Shown: in pieces, positions 1-8,753 of the stretch | Layout of the letters: each line of letters opens with the position of its first letter | Numbering within the stretch: position 1 is the stretch's first letter | Translations under genes and position numbers: made by a program | Origin: Filomicrobium sp. | GTDB taxonomy: Bacteria; Pseudomonadota; Alphaproteobacteria; Rhizobiales; Hyphomicrobiaceae | Reading direction: 5' to 3' | NCBI GenBank assembly: GCA_017792465.1 | Contig: CP051234.1 | Coordinates: forward strand, 498,606-562,605 | Length of the DNA: 64,000 nt | Notes under the pieces: generated by a model | What the model saw: only the letters and a program-made list of their open reading frames with translations | What the model was told of the DNA's origin: nothing | Databases searched by the model: none

Positions 1-669
1 GGCGACGTCGACGTTTTCATGATCATCGTGCCAGCAATCGTAATCGGTGACCATGGCAAGCGTCGCGTAGCAGATCTCGGCCTCGCGGGCGAGTTTGGCT
101 TCGGGCATGTTGGTCATGCCGATGACGGCGCAGCCCCAGGAGCGATAGAGCTCGCTTTCGGCGCGGGTCGAGAATTGCGGGCCTTCCATCACGAGGTAAG
201 TTCCGCCGCGCGAGACGGAGACGTTTTCGGCCTTGGCGGCGGTCTCAAGGGCGTCGGCAAGCAGTGGGCTGACCGGCTCGGCAACTGAAACGTGGGCGAC
301 GCAGCCGGCACCGAAGAAGCTTTTCTCGCGGGCGAAGGTGCGGTCAATGAACTGGTCGACGACGACGAAATGGCCGGGTGGCAGTTCTTCTTTGAGCGAG
401 CCACAGGCCGAAATCGACAGCAAGTCGGTGACGCCGGCGCGTTTCAGGCAGTCGATGTTGGCGCGGAAGTTGATGCCGGAGGGCGGAACCTTGTGGCCGC
501 GGCCGTGGCGGGGCAGGAAGCGGACCGGCAGCCCGTCGATATCGGCGAACAGGATGTCGTCGGATGGGCGGCCCCAGGGGCTCTCGACGTGCTTCCATTC
601 GGCATTCTGGAGGCCGGGCAGATCGTAGAAACCGCTGCCGCCGATAATCCCGAGAACCGTGTCGGTCAT
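1..669 (-). CDS. mtnP: S-methyl-5'-thioadenosine phosphorylase (3' end outside window)
   Basis: Phosphorolysis of 5'-methylthioadenosine to adenine and methylthioribose-1-phosphate in methionine salvage. The first 223 residues are visible; the family is usually about 290, so roughly a quarter is missing beyond base 1. Seen: phosphate-site GGSGF (residues 10-14), PRHGRGH (53-59), MEGPQFSTRAE (161-171), GMTNMPEA (184-191) and TDYDCW (208-213). The Asp residues of the last motif are those that select adenine over hypoxanthine in this family. The ATG follows a GGAAGG Shine-Dalgarno. It lies downstream of petC on the same strand, separated by a terminator, an order common in Hyphomicrobiales. Confidence 0.93.
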   Translation of the reverse strand, partial: MTDTVLGIIGGSGFYDLPGLQNAEWKHVESPWGRPSDDILFADIDGLPVRFLPRHGRGHKVPPSGINFRANIDCLKRAGVTDLLSISACGSLKEELPPGHFVVVDQFIDRTFAREKSFFGAGCVAHVSVAEPVSPLLADALETAAKAENVSVSRGGTYLVMEGPQFSTRAESELYRSWGCAVIGMTNMPEAKLAREAEICYATLAMVTDYDCWHDDHENVDVA

Positions 670-705
670 GCTTGAACCTTCCCATAATTTTCTGCGCGCG
701 ATTTT

Positions 706-741
706 GATAAACACAAAAGGCCCCGCGTGCGAGGCCTTTTG
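706..741 (-). terminator. Intrinsic terminator after petC
   Basis: Perfect 9-bp inverted repeat CAAAAGGCC (714-722) / GGCCTTTTG (733-741) with a 10-base loop. Read on the minus strand, the stem is followed by a T-rich tail. It lies just downstream of petC and would separate the bc1 operon from mtnP. Confidence 0.75.
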
Positions 742-773
742 GTCGAGTTCTCATAGATTTGGGATGCTGCGCC

Positions 774-1682
774 TTAGTGTTTGACGCGGGCCCAGATCCG
801 CTTCTTGGCCAGCCACAAAAGGAGCGTGGTGATCGCAAGATAGATCAGCGCCGTCCAGCCGAGCTGCTTACGCTGGTCCATCGAAGGATCAGCCGCCCAG
901 GCGAGGAATGCCGTCACATCGGCCGCGTTCTGCGAGAGTGAAGCTTTGGCGCCAGCGTTTTCCTCATATTCGACGGCACCGCCTTCAGGCAGCGGCTGAA
1001 CCATCGCGATCTGGTTGCCTTCGAAGTATTTGTTGTAGTTCATCCCTTCGGCCAGATGGAAGCCTTCGGGTGGCTCTTCGTAGCCCGTCAGGATTGCGTA
1101 GAGATAGTCCGAACCGCCTTCGGCATAGCCCGTGATGACGTCCATGAGCATCATTGGGACGTGGATGTACCAGGCGGCATCGTTATGGACGCCGCGGGCG
1201 CGCGTGATGAGCGACAAGTCCGGAGGAAACGCACCGTTCTGGGCGGCGCGCGCTTCTTTCTCGTTCTTATACGGTCCGCGGATCGGGTCGGACAACTTGG
1301 CGGGACGCTCGAACATCTCGCCCTCGTCGTTGGGTCCGTCCATGATCTGGTTGGGCCATTCGGCTGCCAGGGCCTTGACGGCTTCTTCGTCGAATTCCGG
1401 ACCGCCCGGCTGGACGAGGTTTCGGAATTTCACCCGGTTCAGTCCATGGCAGGACGAGCAGACGTCCTTATAGACCTGAAAGCCGCGGCGGAGCTGCGGC
1501 CGGTCAAATTGACCGGCGATCCCGCTATAGCTCCAATCCTGACGCTCGATGTGGTGGCTACCGCCGCCATGTGCGCCTTCTTCGCCTTCGGCCGCCATGA
1601 CAGGTGCTGCCATGAAGCTGACCGCGGCAAGAGCCGAAGCAAACTGTCGGAGAAGGGCTGATTTAGAGTGTGACATATTCAT
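774..1682 (-). CDS. petC: Cytochrome c1 of the cytochrome bc1 complex
   Basis: Haem-c subunit of ubiquinol-cytochrome c reductase, passing electrons from the Rieske protein to soluble cytochrome c at the periplasmic face. I place the start at ATG 1682, giving 302 residues: it follows a GGGAGAAGGGAG ribosome site, and residues 10-30 look like a signal peptide ending PVMA. An in-frame ATG two codons later (1676) is equally possible. The haem-binding CSSCH is at 75-79, the likely axial Met about 227 (NQIAMVQPL), and a C-terminal membrane anchor lies near 275-297. It starts 13 bp after the petB stop, so it is co-transcribed with petA and petB. Confidence 0.95.
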   Translation of the reverse strand: MNMSHSKSALLRQFASALAAVSFMAAPVMAAEGEEGAHGGGSHHIERQDWSYSGIAGQFDRPQLRRGFQVYKDVCSSCHGLNRVKFRNLVQPGGPEFDEEAVKALAAEWPNQIMDGPNDEGEMFERPAKLSDPIRGPYKNEKEARAAQNGAFPPDLSLITRARGVHNDAAWYIHVPMMLMDVITGYAEGGSDYLYAILTGYEEPPEGFHLAEGMNYNKYFEGNQIAMVQPLPEGGAVEYEENAGAKASLSQNAADVTAFLAWAADPSMDQRKQLGWTALIYLAITTLLLWLAKKRIWARVKH

Positions 1683-1695
1683 TCTCCCTTCTCCC

Positions 1696-2994
1696 TCAGC
1701 GGTGCTCAGGAGCGGCTGCCGCCCCTGCTGGTACGCCCGCACCGGCGCCTGCTGCCTCGTCTTCGCCAAGGACCGCTTCGGTAATCGAGCGCGGTGTCTT
1801 GGTCGGAGTTTCGATGGAGCTGACGATCGGCATGACGATCAGGAAGTGCGCGAAGTAGTAAAGCGTGAAGATGCGTGCCCAGAAGACGTAGACACCTTCA
1901 GCCGGTTTCGACCCGAGATAGCCAAGTGCGAGGCACGAGATCAAGAACAGCCAGAAGAACCATTTGTAGATCGGGCGGTACTTGGCAGAACGGACCGGTG
2001 AGCGGTCAAGCCATGGAATGAAGGCCAGGATGGCGATCGAAGCAAACATTGCGATAACGCCGCCGAGCTTGTCGGGGATGGCGCGCAGGATCGCGTAGAA
2101 CGGCAGGAAGTACCATTCCGGAACGATGTGCGGTGGCGTCACCAACGGGTTGGCTTCGGTGAAGTTGTCGGGGTGTCCGAGATAATCGGGCAGGAACAGA
2201 ACGAACCAGGCGAACAGGATGACGAAGGCAAACAGGCCAACAGCATCCTTGGCGACGGCATAAGGATACATCGGCAGCGAGTCAGACTTGGTCTTGATCT
2301 CGATGCCCGTCGGGTTGTTCTGGCCGGCAACGTGAAGCGCCCAGATGTGCAGGATCACCAGACCGAAGATGACGAACGGCAGGAGATAGTGCAGCGAGAA
2401 GAAGCGGTTGAGGGTCGTGCCCGACACCGAGTAGCCACCCCACAGCCATTGCACGATCGCCGTGCCGAGGCCTGGGATCACCTGATCGAGCGATGAGAAC
2501 AGGTTGGTGATCACCGTGACGCCCCAGAAGCTCATCTGGCCCCAGGGGAGCGCGTAGCCCATGAAGGCGGTGGCCATCATCGCCAGGAAGATGAAGACGC
2601 CGAGGATCCAGAGAATTTCGCGCGGGGCTCGGTATGATCCGTAATAAAGACCGCGGAAGATGTGGATATAGACGGCGATGAAGAACATCGATGCGCCGAC
2701 GGCGTGCATCGCCTGGATGAGCCAACCGTAGTTGACGTCGCGGCGGATGTGATCAAGCGAGTTGAAGGCTTCAGCCGCACTTGGCTGATAATGCATGGCC
2801 AGCACGATGCCGGTCACGATCTGCGCAACGAGGCAGAACGTCAAGATGCCGCCGAAGGTCCACAGGTAGTTCAAGTTGCGTGGGGTTGGGAAATCGATGA
2901 ACTGGTCGTGCATCATGCGCGGCAGTGGCAGGCGCTCGTCCCACCATTTGGCCATCGCCGATTTCGCCTCAAAGGTTGATTCGTGATTGGACAT
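1696..2994 (-). CDS. petB: Cytochrome b of the cytochrome bc1 complex
   Basis: Integral-membrane core of complex III, carrying both b haems and the Qo and Qi quinone sites. 432 residues with eight or more hydrophobic segments. The four haem ligands appear as two pairs spaced 14 apart: His97/His111 and His202/His216. The Qo-site PEWY motif is at 292-295. The C-terminal tail is rich in Ala, Gly and Pro. It is a separate gene here; in Bradyrhizobium and Rhodopseudomonas relatives it is fused to cytochrome c1 (fbcH), which argues against that group as host. It starts 19 bp after petA. Confidence 0.97.
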   Translation of the reverse strand: MSNHESTFEAKSAMAKWWDERLPLPRMMHDQFIDFPTPRNLNYLWTFGGILTFCLVAQIVTGIVLAMHYQPSAAEAFNSLDHIRRDVNYGWLIQAMHAVGASMFFIAVYIHIFRGLYYGSYRAPREILWILGVFIFLAMMATAFMGYALPWGQMSFWGVTVITNLFSSLDQVIPGLGTAIVQWLWGGYSVSGTTLNRFFSLHYLLPFVIFGLVILHIWALHVAGQNNPTGIEIKTKSDSLPMYPYAVAKDAVGLFAFVILFAWFVLFLPDYLGHPDNFTEANPLVTPPHIVPEWYFLPFYAILRAIPDKLGGVIAMFASIAILAFIPWLDRSPVRSAKYRPIYKWFFWLFLISCLALGYLGSKPAEGVYVFWARIFTLYYFAHFLIVMPIVSSIETPTKTPRSITEAVLGEDEAAGAGAGVPAGAAAAPEHR

Positions 2995-3013
2995 GGTTTG
3001 TTTCTCTCACTCC

Positions 3014-3583
3014 TCAGCCGATGCGGATCTTGGTGTCCGAGAGGAAGGTGTAGGGTGGAATTTGCAGGTTGCGCGGCGCCGGGCCTTTGCGGATGCGGCC
3101 GGCGGTGTCGTAGTGCGAACCGTGGCACGGACAGAACCATCCACCGTAGTCGCCCTTGGAGTCCGACAGAGCCTGGCCTTTTGGAATGCAGCCCAAGTGG
3201 GTGCAGATCCCGACCATGACCAGCCACTGTTCGTGGCCCGCAATAGTCCGATTTTCGTCGGTGGCGGGCTGGCCAGGATTGTTGTCGTTGCGGTCGATCG
3301 GATCGGCGAGATCGCTGACCGGCGTTTTCTTGGCAGCCTCGATTTCCTCGGCGGTGCGGTGGCGGATGAAGACGGGCTTGCCGCGCCACATGACGGTGAT
3401 GGCCTGACCTTCGGCAACCGGCGAGATGTCAATCTCGGTGGAGGCCAATGCCTGAGCCCCGGCGTCGGGGTTCATCTGGTCAACGAAAGGCCAGATGAGC
3501 GATGCGGTTCCGACAGCGGCAAAAGCGCTGGCGGCCACAACGAGCACATCGCGGCGGTTTGGATCTTCGACGTCTGCGGTCAT
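3014..3583 (-). CDS. petA: Rieske iron-sulfur subunit of the bc1 complex
   Basis: Carries the [2Fe-2S] cluster that takes electrons from quinol at the Qo site and delivers them to cytochrome c1. 189 residues from the ATG at 3583, which has a GAGGGAGG ribosome site; the longer upstream reading has no such support. The N-terminus has Asn-Arg-Arg-Asp followed by a hydrophobic stretch (about 13-33), the uncleaved Tat signal anchor usual for Rieske proteins. Cluster-binding boxes are CTHLGC (127-132) and CPCHGS (151-156), with both cysteines and histidines intact. First gene of petABC. Confidence 0.96.
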   Translation of the reverse strand: MTADVEDPNRRDVLVVAASAFAAVGTASLIWPFVDQMNPDAGAQALASTEIDISPVAEGQAITVMWRGKPVFIRHRTAEEIEAAKKTPVSDLADPIDRNDNNPGQPATDENRTIAGHEQWLVMVGICTHLGCIPKGQALSDSKGDYGGWFCPCHGSHYDTAGRIRKGPAPRNLQIPPYTFLSDTKIRIG

Positions 3584-3884
3584 CCTTAGACCTCCCTCAC
3601 GTACCTGGCGTATCTTAGCTTGAGCCCCTGACGCGTCTCGCATATGCCGTGGTTAGTCATGGCTGGCGAGGTATTTGGCGCTCGAAAACGGACGAGATCC
3701 CTTGTCGAATACAGGCTGCCTTAGCGAATGGGAATAGGCGGGCACCGGTGATTCCGGATCTTTGTGAGATTTGTTCCTGGTTTGACACCGTTTGGCTCAG
3801 CCCTCAAGGCAGCTGATAGTATGTATCGTCGGGGCAATTTGGCGCACATCTCGCAGGATTCTCCAAATTTGAGAAAGCCTTCAC
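3584..3884. other. Divergent intergenic region petA / trmL
   Basis: About 300 bp between the divergent starts of petA (minus) and trmL (plus). It must hold promoters for both units. I see no convincing coding sequence, RNA gene or strong inverted repeat, and I could not assign -35/-10 elements with confidence. Confidence 0.6.
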
Positions 3885-4331
3885 ATGCGTCTTGCACTTT
3901 TTCAACCTGACATAGCTCAGAACACCGGGACAATCTTGCGGATGGGCGCTTGTCTTGGCGTTGCTGTGGATATCATCGGACCGGCGGGTTTCGACATGAG
4001 CGACCGGGCGTTGAAAAGGTCCGGGCTCGACTATCTCGAGGCGGTCGAGTTGTGTCGACACATCAGCTTTGCGGACTTCAACGCCTGGCGTTGCAAGAAC
4101 GGCTACCGGCTGGTGCTCGCGTCGACATCCGGGGCCGTGCCCTACTGCGATTTTTTGTTTTCAGACAATGACATATTGATGATGGGTCGGGAAAGCGCTG
4201 GAGTTCCCGATGATGTTCGTGGGGAGGCTGATGCGGCGGTCTATATCCCGATGCGCAATGGCATGCGGTCTTTGAACGTTGCTGTTTCGGCGGCGATGAT
4301 GGTCGGAGAGGCGCTGGGTCAGCTGAGATGA
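3885..4331 (+). CDS. trmL: tRNA (cytidine(34)-2'-O)-methyltransferase, SPOUT family
   Basis: Methylates the 2'-OH of the wobble base of certain leucine tRNAs using S-adenosylmethionine. 148 residues, close to the family length of about 155. SPOUT motifs: NTGTILRMGACLG (13-25), GRESAGVP near residue 100 in the trefoil-knot cofactor loop, and IPMRNGMRSLNVAVS near the C-terminus. ATG with an upstream GAGAAAG. Single gene, divergent from the bc1 operon and closed by a terminator at 4345-4374. Confidence 0.92.
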   Translation: MRLALFQPDIAQNTGTILRMGACLGVAVDIIGPAGFDMSDRALKRSGLDYLEAVELCRHISFADFNAWRCKNGYRLVLASTSGAVPYCDFLFSDNDILMMGRESAGVPDDVRGEADAAVYIPMRNGMRSLNVAVSAAMMVGEALGQLR

Positions 4332-4344
4332 TGAGGCAAAACGC

Positions 4345-4374
4345 AAAACGGGAGCGCCGAAGCACTCCCGTTTT
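4345..4374. terminator. Bidirectional terminator between trmL and ABC exporter
   Basis: Perfect 10-bp inverted repeat AAAACGGGAG (4345-4354) / CTCCCGTTTT (4365-4374) with a 10-base loop. It has A and T tracts on both sides, so it can end both convergent transcripts. Confidence 0.8.
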
Positions 4375-4397
4375 CGTCTTTCAATATTTTCGCCGAC

Positions 4398-6260
4398 TTA
4401 TTCGGCTGCCTCGCGCGCCAGGAAGCCGCCGGACTGACGAGCCCACAAATCAGCGTAGAGGCCGCCGCGATTGATGAGTTCGCTGTGGGTTCCATCTTCG
4501 GCGATTTCGCCTTGCTCCATAATGACAAGGCGGTCCATGGCGGCAATCGTCGACAGACGGTGGGCGATGGCAATCACGGTTTTGCCCTCCATCAACTGAT
4601 TCAGGCTTTCCTGGATCGCCGCCTCGACTTCTGAATCGAGAGCGCTGGTCGCTTCGTCCAGGATCAGGATCGGCGCGTTCTTGAGGAGTACGCGAGCGAT
4701 TGCAATCCGCTGGCGCTGTCCGCCCGAGAGCTTGACGCCACGCTCGCCGACATGGGCCTCGTAGCCGGTGCGGCCGTTCATATCTTCAAGCCCGAGGATG
4801 AAGTCATGAGCATGCGCCCGCTTGGCGGCTTCGATGGCTTGCTCCATCGTCGCTCCAGGCATGCCGTAGGCGATGTTGTCGAAGACCGAGCGGTGCAGCA
4901 GCGAGGTGTCCTGGGTCACCATGCCGATCTGCGCGCGCAGACTTTCCTGGGTCACCTTGGAGATATCCTGTCTGTCGATTTCGATGCGTCCTTTTTCAAG
5001 GTCGTAGAAGCGCAGCAGAAGATTGACGAGCGTCGACTTGCCGGCGCCAGAGCGCCCGACGAGGCCAACCTTTTCTCCAGCTTTGATGGTGAGCGACATG
5101 CCATCGATGACACCGCCTTCCTTGCCGTAGTGGAAGCCGATGTCGTTGAAATCGATGCGGCCGTTATCGACGACAAGCGGCTTGGCTTGCGGCGCATCGA
5201 GAACGGTCTGTTCCTTGCTGAGCGTCGCGATGCCGTCCTGGACGACGCCGATGTGCTCGAACAATCCGGCCACTTCCCACATGATCCAGTGCGACATCCC
5301 TTGCATGCGCATGACGAGGCCGACCGTCAGCGCCAAAGCGCCGGCCGTGACGTCGCCGTGCGACCATAGCCAGATGCCGAGCCCGGCGGTCGAGGTCAGC
5401 AACAAGGCATTGAGCGAATTGAGCGCAACCGTCAGCCAGGTCACCAGCCGCATCTGACGATGAACAGTCTTTAGGAACTGCCACATGCTATCGCGCGCAT
5501 AGCCGTCCTCGCGGTCGGCATGGGCGAACATTTTGACCGTCTGGATGTTGGTGTAGCTGTCGACGACACGTCCCGTCATGTTCGAGCGCGCGTCGGCCTG
5601 CTCCTTGGAGATCTCTCCCAGGCGCGGAATGAAATAGCGCATGGTTGCGAAGTAGCCGGTGAGCCACAGCAGCAAAGGTGCGGCCAGACGCAAGTCGGTC
5701 GCCGCGAACGCGATCAGCGCGCCGGTGAAATAGACGCTGACGTACAGGATCACTTCGGCCAGCGTCTGCACGAACTGGCGCACCGAGATCGACGTCTGCA
5801 TGACCTTGGTTGCGATACGGCCGGCAAAATCGTCCTGGAAGAAGCCGAGGGACTGACGCAGGACATAGCGGTGCGCCTGCCAGCGCGTGCGCATCGCCAT
5901 ATTGCCCATCAGGCCCTGGTGGTTGATGGCTTCGTAGAAGAACTTGAGGATCGGCAGGACGACCAGGACCAGAACGGCCATGGCCGTCAGGAACAGACCG
6001 TACTCGCTCCAGAAGGTTTCCGGGTTCGATTTTCCGAGCCAATCGACAAGGTTGCCGAGGACGGCAAACAGCGAGACCTCAATCAGGGCTACGATTGCCG
6101 CCAGCGACGAGGCTGCGAACAAAAGTTTCCAGAACGGGCGCACATAATGCACGACGAACGGGAAGAACCGGTCCGGCGGCTGAGTTGCAGGAGCTTGCGT
6201 CAGCGGATCGCAAGCGTTTTCCAGCCGGTCAAATATGGAATTTGCGGCGGCGCGTAACAT
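4398..6260 (-). CDS. ABC exporter, fused membrane and ATPase domains
   Basis: Half-transporter of the MsbA/multidrug-exporter type, expected to work as a homodimer in the inner membrane; substrate unknown. 620 residues from ATG 6260 (GGAG eight bases upstream). The membrane domain, with about six helices, spans residues 40-330. The ATPase domain has Walker A GRSGAGKST (402-410), signature LSGGQ (511-515), Walker B ILILDEATS (531-539) and the H-loop His567, all intact. The open reading frame extends about 100 codons further upstream, but that part is compositionally odd and overlaps the hemF promoter region. Convergent with trmL, divergent from hemF. Confidence 0.9.
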   Translation of the reverse strand: MLRAAANSIFDRLENACDPLTQAPATQPPDRFFPFVVHYVRPFWKLLFAASSLAAIVALIEVSLFAVLGNLVDWLGKSNPETFWSEYGLFLTAMAVLVLVVLPILKFFYEAINHQGLMGNMAMRTRWQAHRYVLRQSLGFFQDDFAGRIATKVMQTSISVRQFVQTLAEVILYVSVYFTGALIAFAATDLRLAAPLLLWLTGYFATMRYFIPRLGEISKEQADARSNMTGRVVDSYTNIQTVKMFAHADREDGYARDSMWQFLKTVHRQMRLVTWLTVALNSLNALLLTSTAGLGIWLWSHGDVTAGALALTVGLVMRMQGMSHWIMWEVAGLFEHIGVVQDGIATLSKEQTVLDAPQAKPLVVDNGRIDFNDIGFHYGKEGGVIDGMSLTIKAGEKVGLVGRSGAGKSTLVNLLLRFYDLEKGRIEIDRQDISKVTQESLRAQIGMVTQDTSLLHRSVFDNIAYGMPGATMEQAIEAAKRAHAHDFILGLEDMNGRTGYEAHVGERGVKLSGGQRQRIAIARVLLKNAPILILDEATSALDSEVEAAIQESLNQLMEGKTVIAIAHRLSTIAAMDRLVIMEQGEIAEDGTHSELINRGGLYADLWARQSGGFLAREAAE

Positions 6261-6528
6261 AATCAATCTCCGACCTTCGAGTTTCACCCGCGGTTTGGCC
6301 CTCACTCGGCAAAATTGGATGCCTGATGGCCACGAACCCGCGCGGCGTCGGGTCGCCTCATTCCTAAGGTGTGAACGCTTTGGAATTAAGACATAAAAGG
6401 CATAAACCCTGTTCCTCACGGCATTGCGAAACCGAAAGGGAACTGGGGGCGTTGTCGCCAGCACGCTGTTTTGTGCTAAGCCACCACAGATAGGAAGGCG
6501 ACACGCGAAGGGCAAGGGAAGGCAATTG

Positions 6529-7440
6529 ATGCAGGTTGGGAGTTCTGAACTCGAAGAGGCCAAAGGTCAGGCGCGCGCCTGGTTTGAAGATCTGCGCGAC
6601 CAAATCTGCGCCGCGTTCGAGTCGCTTGAAGACGAACTGCCGAAAGGCATGCCTTTTTCGCTTCGTCCGGCCGGCCGGTTCGAGCGCAAGCCCTGGGAGC
6701 GGACCGATCAGGCGACGGGTGCGGCTGGCGGCGGCGGCGTCATGAGCCTGATGCACGGGCGCGTCTTCGAGAAGGTGGGCGTCCATACATCGACCGTGCA
6801 TGGTGAGTTTGCGCCAGAGTTCCGCAAGCAGATCCCGGGCGCCGAAGACGACCCGCGGTTCTGGGCGTCGGGGATTTCCCTCATCGCGCACCTGCAGAAC
6901 CCGTATGTTCCGGCCGTACATATGAACACGCGCATGGTCGTCACCTCGAAATGGTGGTTTGGCGGTGGGGCGGATCTGACGCCGGTGCTTGAGAAGCGCA
7001 GGACGCAGGAAGATCCAGATTCTGTCGCCTTCCACGCCGCCATGAAGGAGGCCTGTGACGGGCACGCGATCGCCGACTACGAGCATTACAAGAAATGGTG
7101 CGATGAGTATTTTTATCTGCCGCACCGCAAGGAGATGCGCGGCATCGGTGGGATCTTCTACGATTACCTGACGCCATCCGAAGATGAAGGCGGTTTTGAT
7201 GCGGCGCTGGCTTTCACCAAAGACGTCGGAAAAGCTTTTTTGAAGACCTATCCGGAGATTGTGCGGCGCAACTTTACGACCGAGTGGACGGAGGCTGCGC
7301 GGGATGAGCAGCTTATTCGGCGCGGGCGCTATGTTGAGTTCAATCTCCTTTATGACAGGGGCACGGTGTTCGGTTTGAAGACCGGAGGGAATGTGGAATC
7401 CATTCTTTCGTCGATGCCGCCGATTGTACGCTGGCCGTAG
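6529..7440 (+). CDS. hemF: Oxygen-dependent coproporphyrinogen III oxidase
   Basis: Oxidative decarboxylation of coproporphyrinogen III to protoporphyrinogen IX in aerobic haem synthesis. 303 residues, the normal HemF length. Conserved blocks: [19 protein letters not shown] near 67-85, [17 protein letters not shown] near 131-147, and the C-terminal [20 protein letters not shown]. The ATG at 6529 has an AAGGGAAGG ribosome site; the reading frame open since 6424 lacks one. Haem supply fits the respiratory genes elsewhere in the window, but this is a separate transcription unit. Confidence 0.95.
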   Translation: MQVGSSELEEAKGQARAWFEDLRDQICAAFESLEDELPKGMPFSLRPAGRFERKPWERTDQATGAAGGGGVMSLMHGRVFEKVGVHTSTVHGEFAPEFRKQIPGAEDDPRFWASGISLIAHLQNPYVPAVHMNTRMVVTSKWWFGGGADLTPVLEKRRTQEDPDSVAFHAAMKEACDGHAIADYEHYKKWCDEYFYLPHRKEMRGIGGIFYDYLTPSEDEGGFDAALAFTKDVGKAFLKTYPEIVRRNFTTEWTEAARDEQLIRRGRYVEFNLLYDRGTVFGLKTGGNVESILSSMPPIVRWP

Positions 7441-7790
7441 AGAGCTGGTCCTGGGCCGTTGAGATCGGGCTTTTGCGCCTGGGTTGTGCTCTGAAGCTCT
7501 TTTGGGGCGACAAATTTTCTCCGTTCCAGGCGGGTTTCTGACGCACGAGCGCCATACAATTTTTCTAGAAAAATTAACTGAAACTTAACCTCGAAGGCTC
7601 GGAATCAGGTGTGGCCCTCAATGGTCATATTGATGCCATTGGCAGGGCCCAGGTGAGTGTGATGATGCTTTCAATTGATCGACGCGCAGGTGTCGCTCGA
7701 TTGCAACGTTGGAGGGGTCCGAAAGCCAATTGCGGTTGGTTTCCCCCTTCCGAAAAATACAGGACAGGGACGTTGAAGCCCTCGAAACAT
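7441..7790. other. Intergenic region hemF / DUF2147 gene
   Basis: About 350 bp. It contains a full CtrA-type box at 7574-7589. The reading frame of the next gene is open from 7611, but its translation before 7791 does not look like protein of the family. No RNA gene recognised. Confidence 0.55.
7574..7589. promoter_or_regulatory. CtrA-type binding site TTAA-N7-TTAAC
   Basis: TTAACTGAAACTTAAC matches exactly the full consensus for the alphaproteobacterial cell-cycle regulator CtrA (TTAA, seven bases, TTAAC). It is intergenic, about 200 bp upstream of the DUF2147 gene start. Confidence 0.6.
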
Positions 7791-8594
7791 ATGACCCGGT
7801 TTGGCGTAGTTTCTGGTCTCGCAGTGGTATTTGCGGCTTCGATGGCGGCTGGACCAGGTTTTGCGAAGTCAGGCAATACCCCGATGGGCATCTGGATCGA
7901 TGCCAAAGGCCGCGGGGCTGTCGAGATTGCGCCGTGCGGACGCAATTCGGTGTGCGGTCGCATCGTCTGGGTTCGCGACAAGAGTGAAAGACACGGCTGC
8001 GGTCAGATGCTGCTCGGTGACGTTCGCGCTGTAGGTGGCGGCGAATGGGACAATGGCTGGATTATCGATCCGGACGACCGCAAGAAATATGACGTTGCGC
8101 TCAAGCGTATCAGCCGAACCAAACTGCAGGTCACCGGCTACATGGGCAGCAAATTCTTCAGCCGCGACTTGATCTGGAAGCTGGCGCCACGTGGTTTGAA
8201 ACGCTGCGATGGCGCTGACAATGAGGTCATCGAGGCAAAGAGCGACGCCAATCTCGAAATTGCCGCCGCCGGACCGAAAGATGCGCCGAATCCTGAGCGC
8301 AAACCGATGCTGCTGGGCGCCGCGAGCGTTGATATTATTCCGCCAGCTCCTGTTCTTGCGGCTCCGCCGCGGCTGGCGAAGCGTCGCACATTAACGGTTC
8401 TGGCACAGGATACGACGGCTCTCGACGGGTCCGAGCTTTCTGAAGGCGCGCGCGAGGCACTCGATGTTCTGACTGTGCCAGCGGATTCAGCGGACAATGA
8501 GATCCCGGTTCTGACACACCGTCAGTTGGCGTCCAACAAGACCTGCCTCATCTACGCACCGTTCGCGACCGTGACCTACCGCTGCCGTCGCTGA
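7791..8594 (+). CDS. Secreted DUF2147-family protein with extended C-terminus
   Basis: Function unknown. The start at ATG 7791 gives 267 residues with an N-terminal signal-like stretch (GLAVVFAASMAAGPGFA). An in-frame TTG at 7773, close to AGGACAGG, is an alternative. DUF2147 domain at about 25-140, recognisable by GIWIDAKGRGAVEIAPCG, CGRIVWVRD, GWIIDPDDRKKYD and VTGYMGSKFFSRD. Typical members end near here; this one has about 125 further residues rich in Pro, Ala and charged residues, closing with a Cys-containing TCLIYAPF...CRR tail. Single gene downstream of a CtrA-type box. Confidence 0.8.
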   Translation: MTRFGVVSGLAVVFAASMAAGPGFAKSGNTPMGIWIDAKGRGAVEIAPCGRNSVCGRIVWVRDKSERHGCGQMLLGDVRAVGGGEWDNGWIIDPDDRKKYDVALKRISRTKLQVTGYMGSKFFSRDLIWKLAPRGLKRCDGADNEVIEAKSDANLEIAAAGPKDAPNPERKPMLLGAASVDIIPPAPVLAAPPRLAKRRTLTVLAQDTTALDGSELSEGAREALDVLTVPADSADNEIPVLTHRQLASNKTCLIYAPFATVTYRCRR

Positions 8595-8753
8595 CCGCTG
8601 CGCTTGCGGACGAGCGTTTGACAACGACCGTCCGCGCTATCTCCAATTTATCTGATTGCTGCTGCGCTGGGCTTTGCTCTGCTCTGCGATCGGCTTGGCG
8701 ACCTGGCGAAGACTTGTGAACCGCCGAGCCGGTTGGTGTTTTCTTTTGATCAC

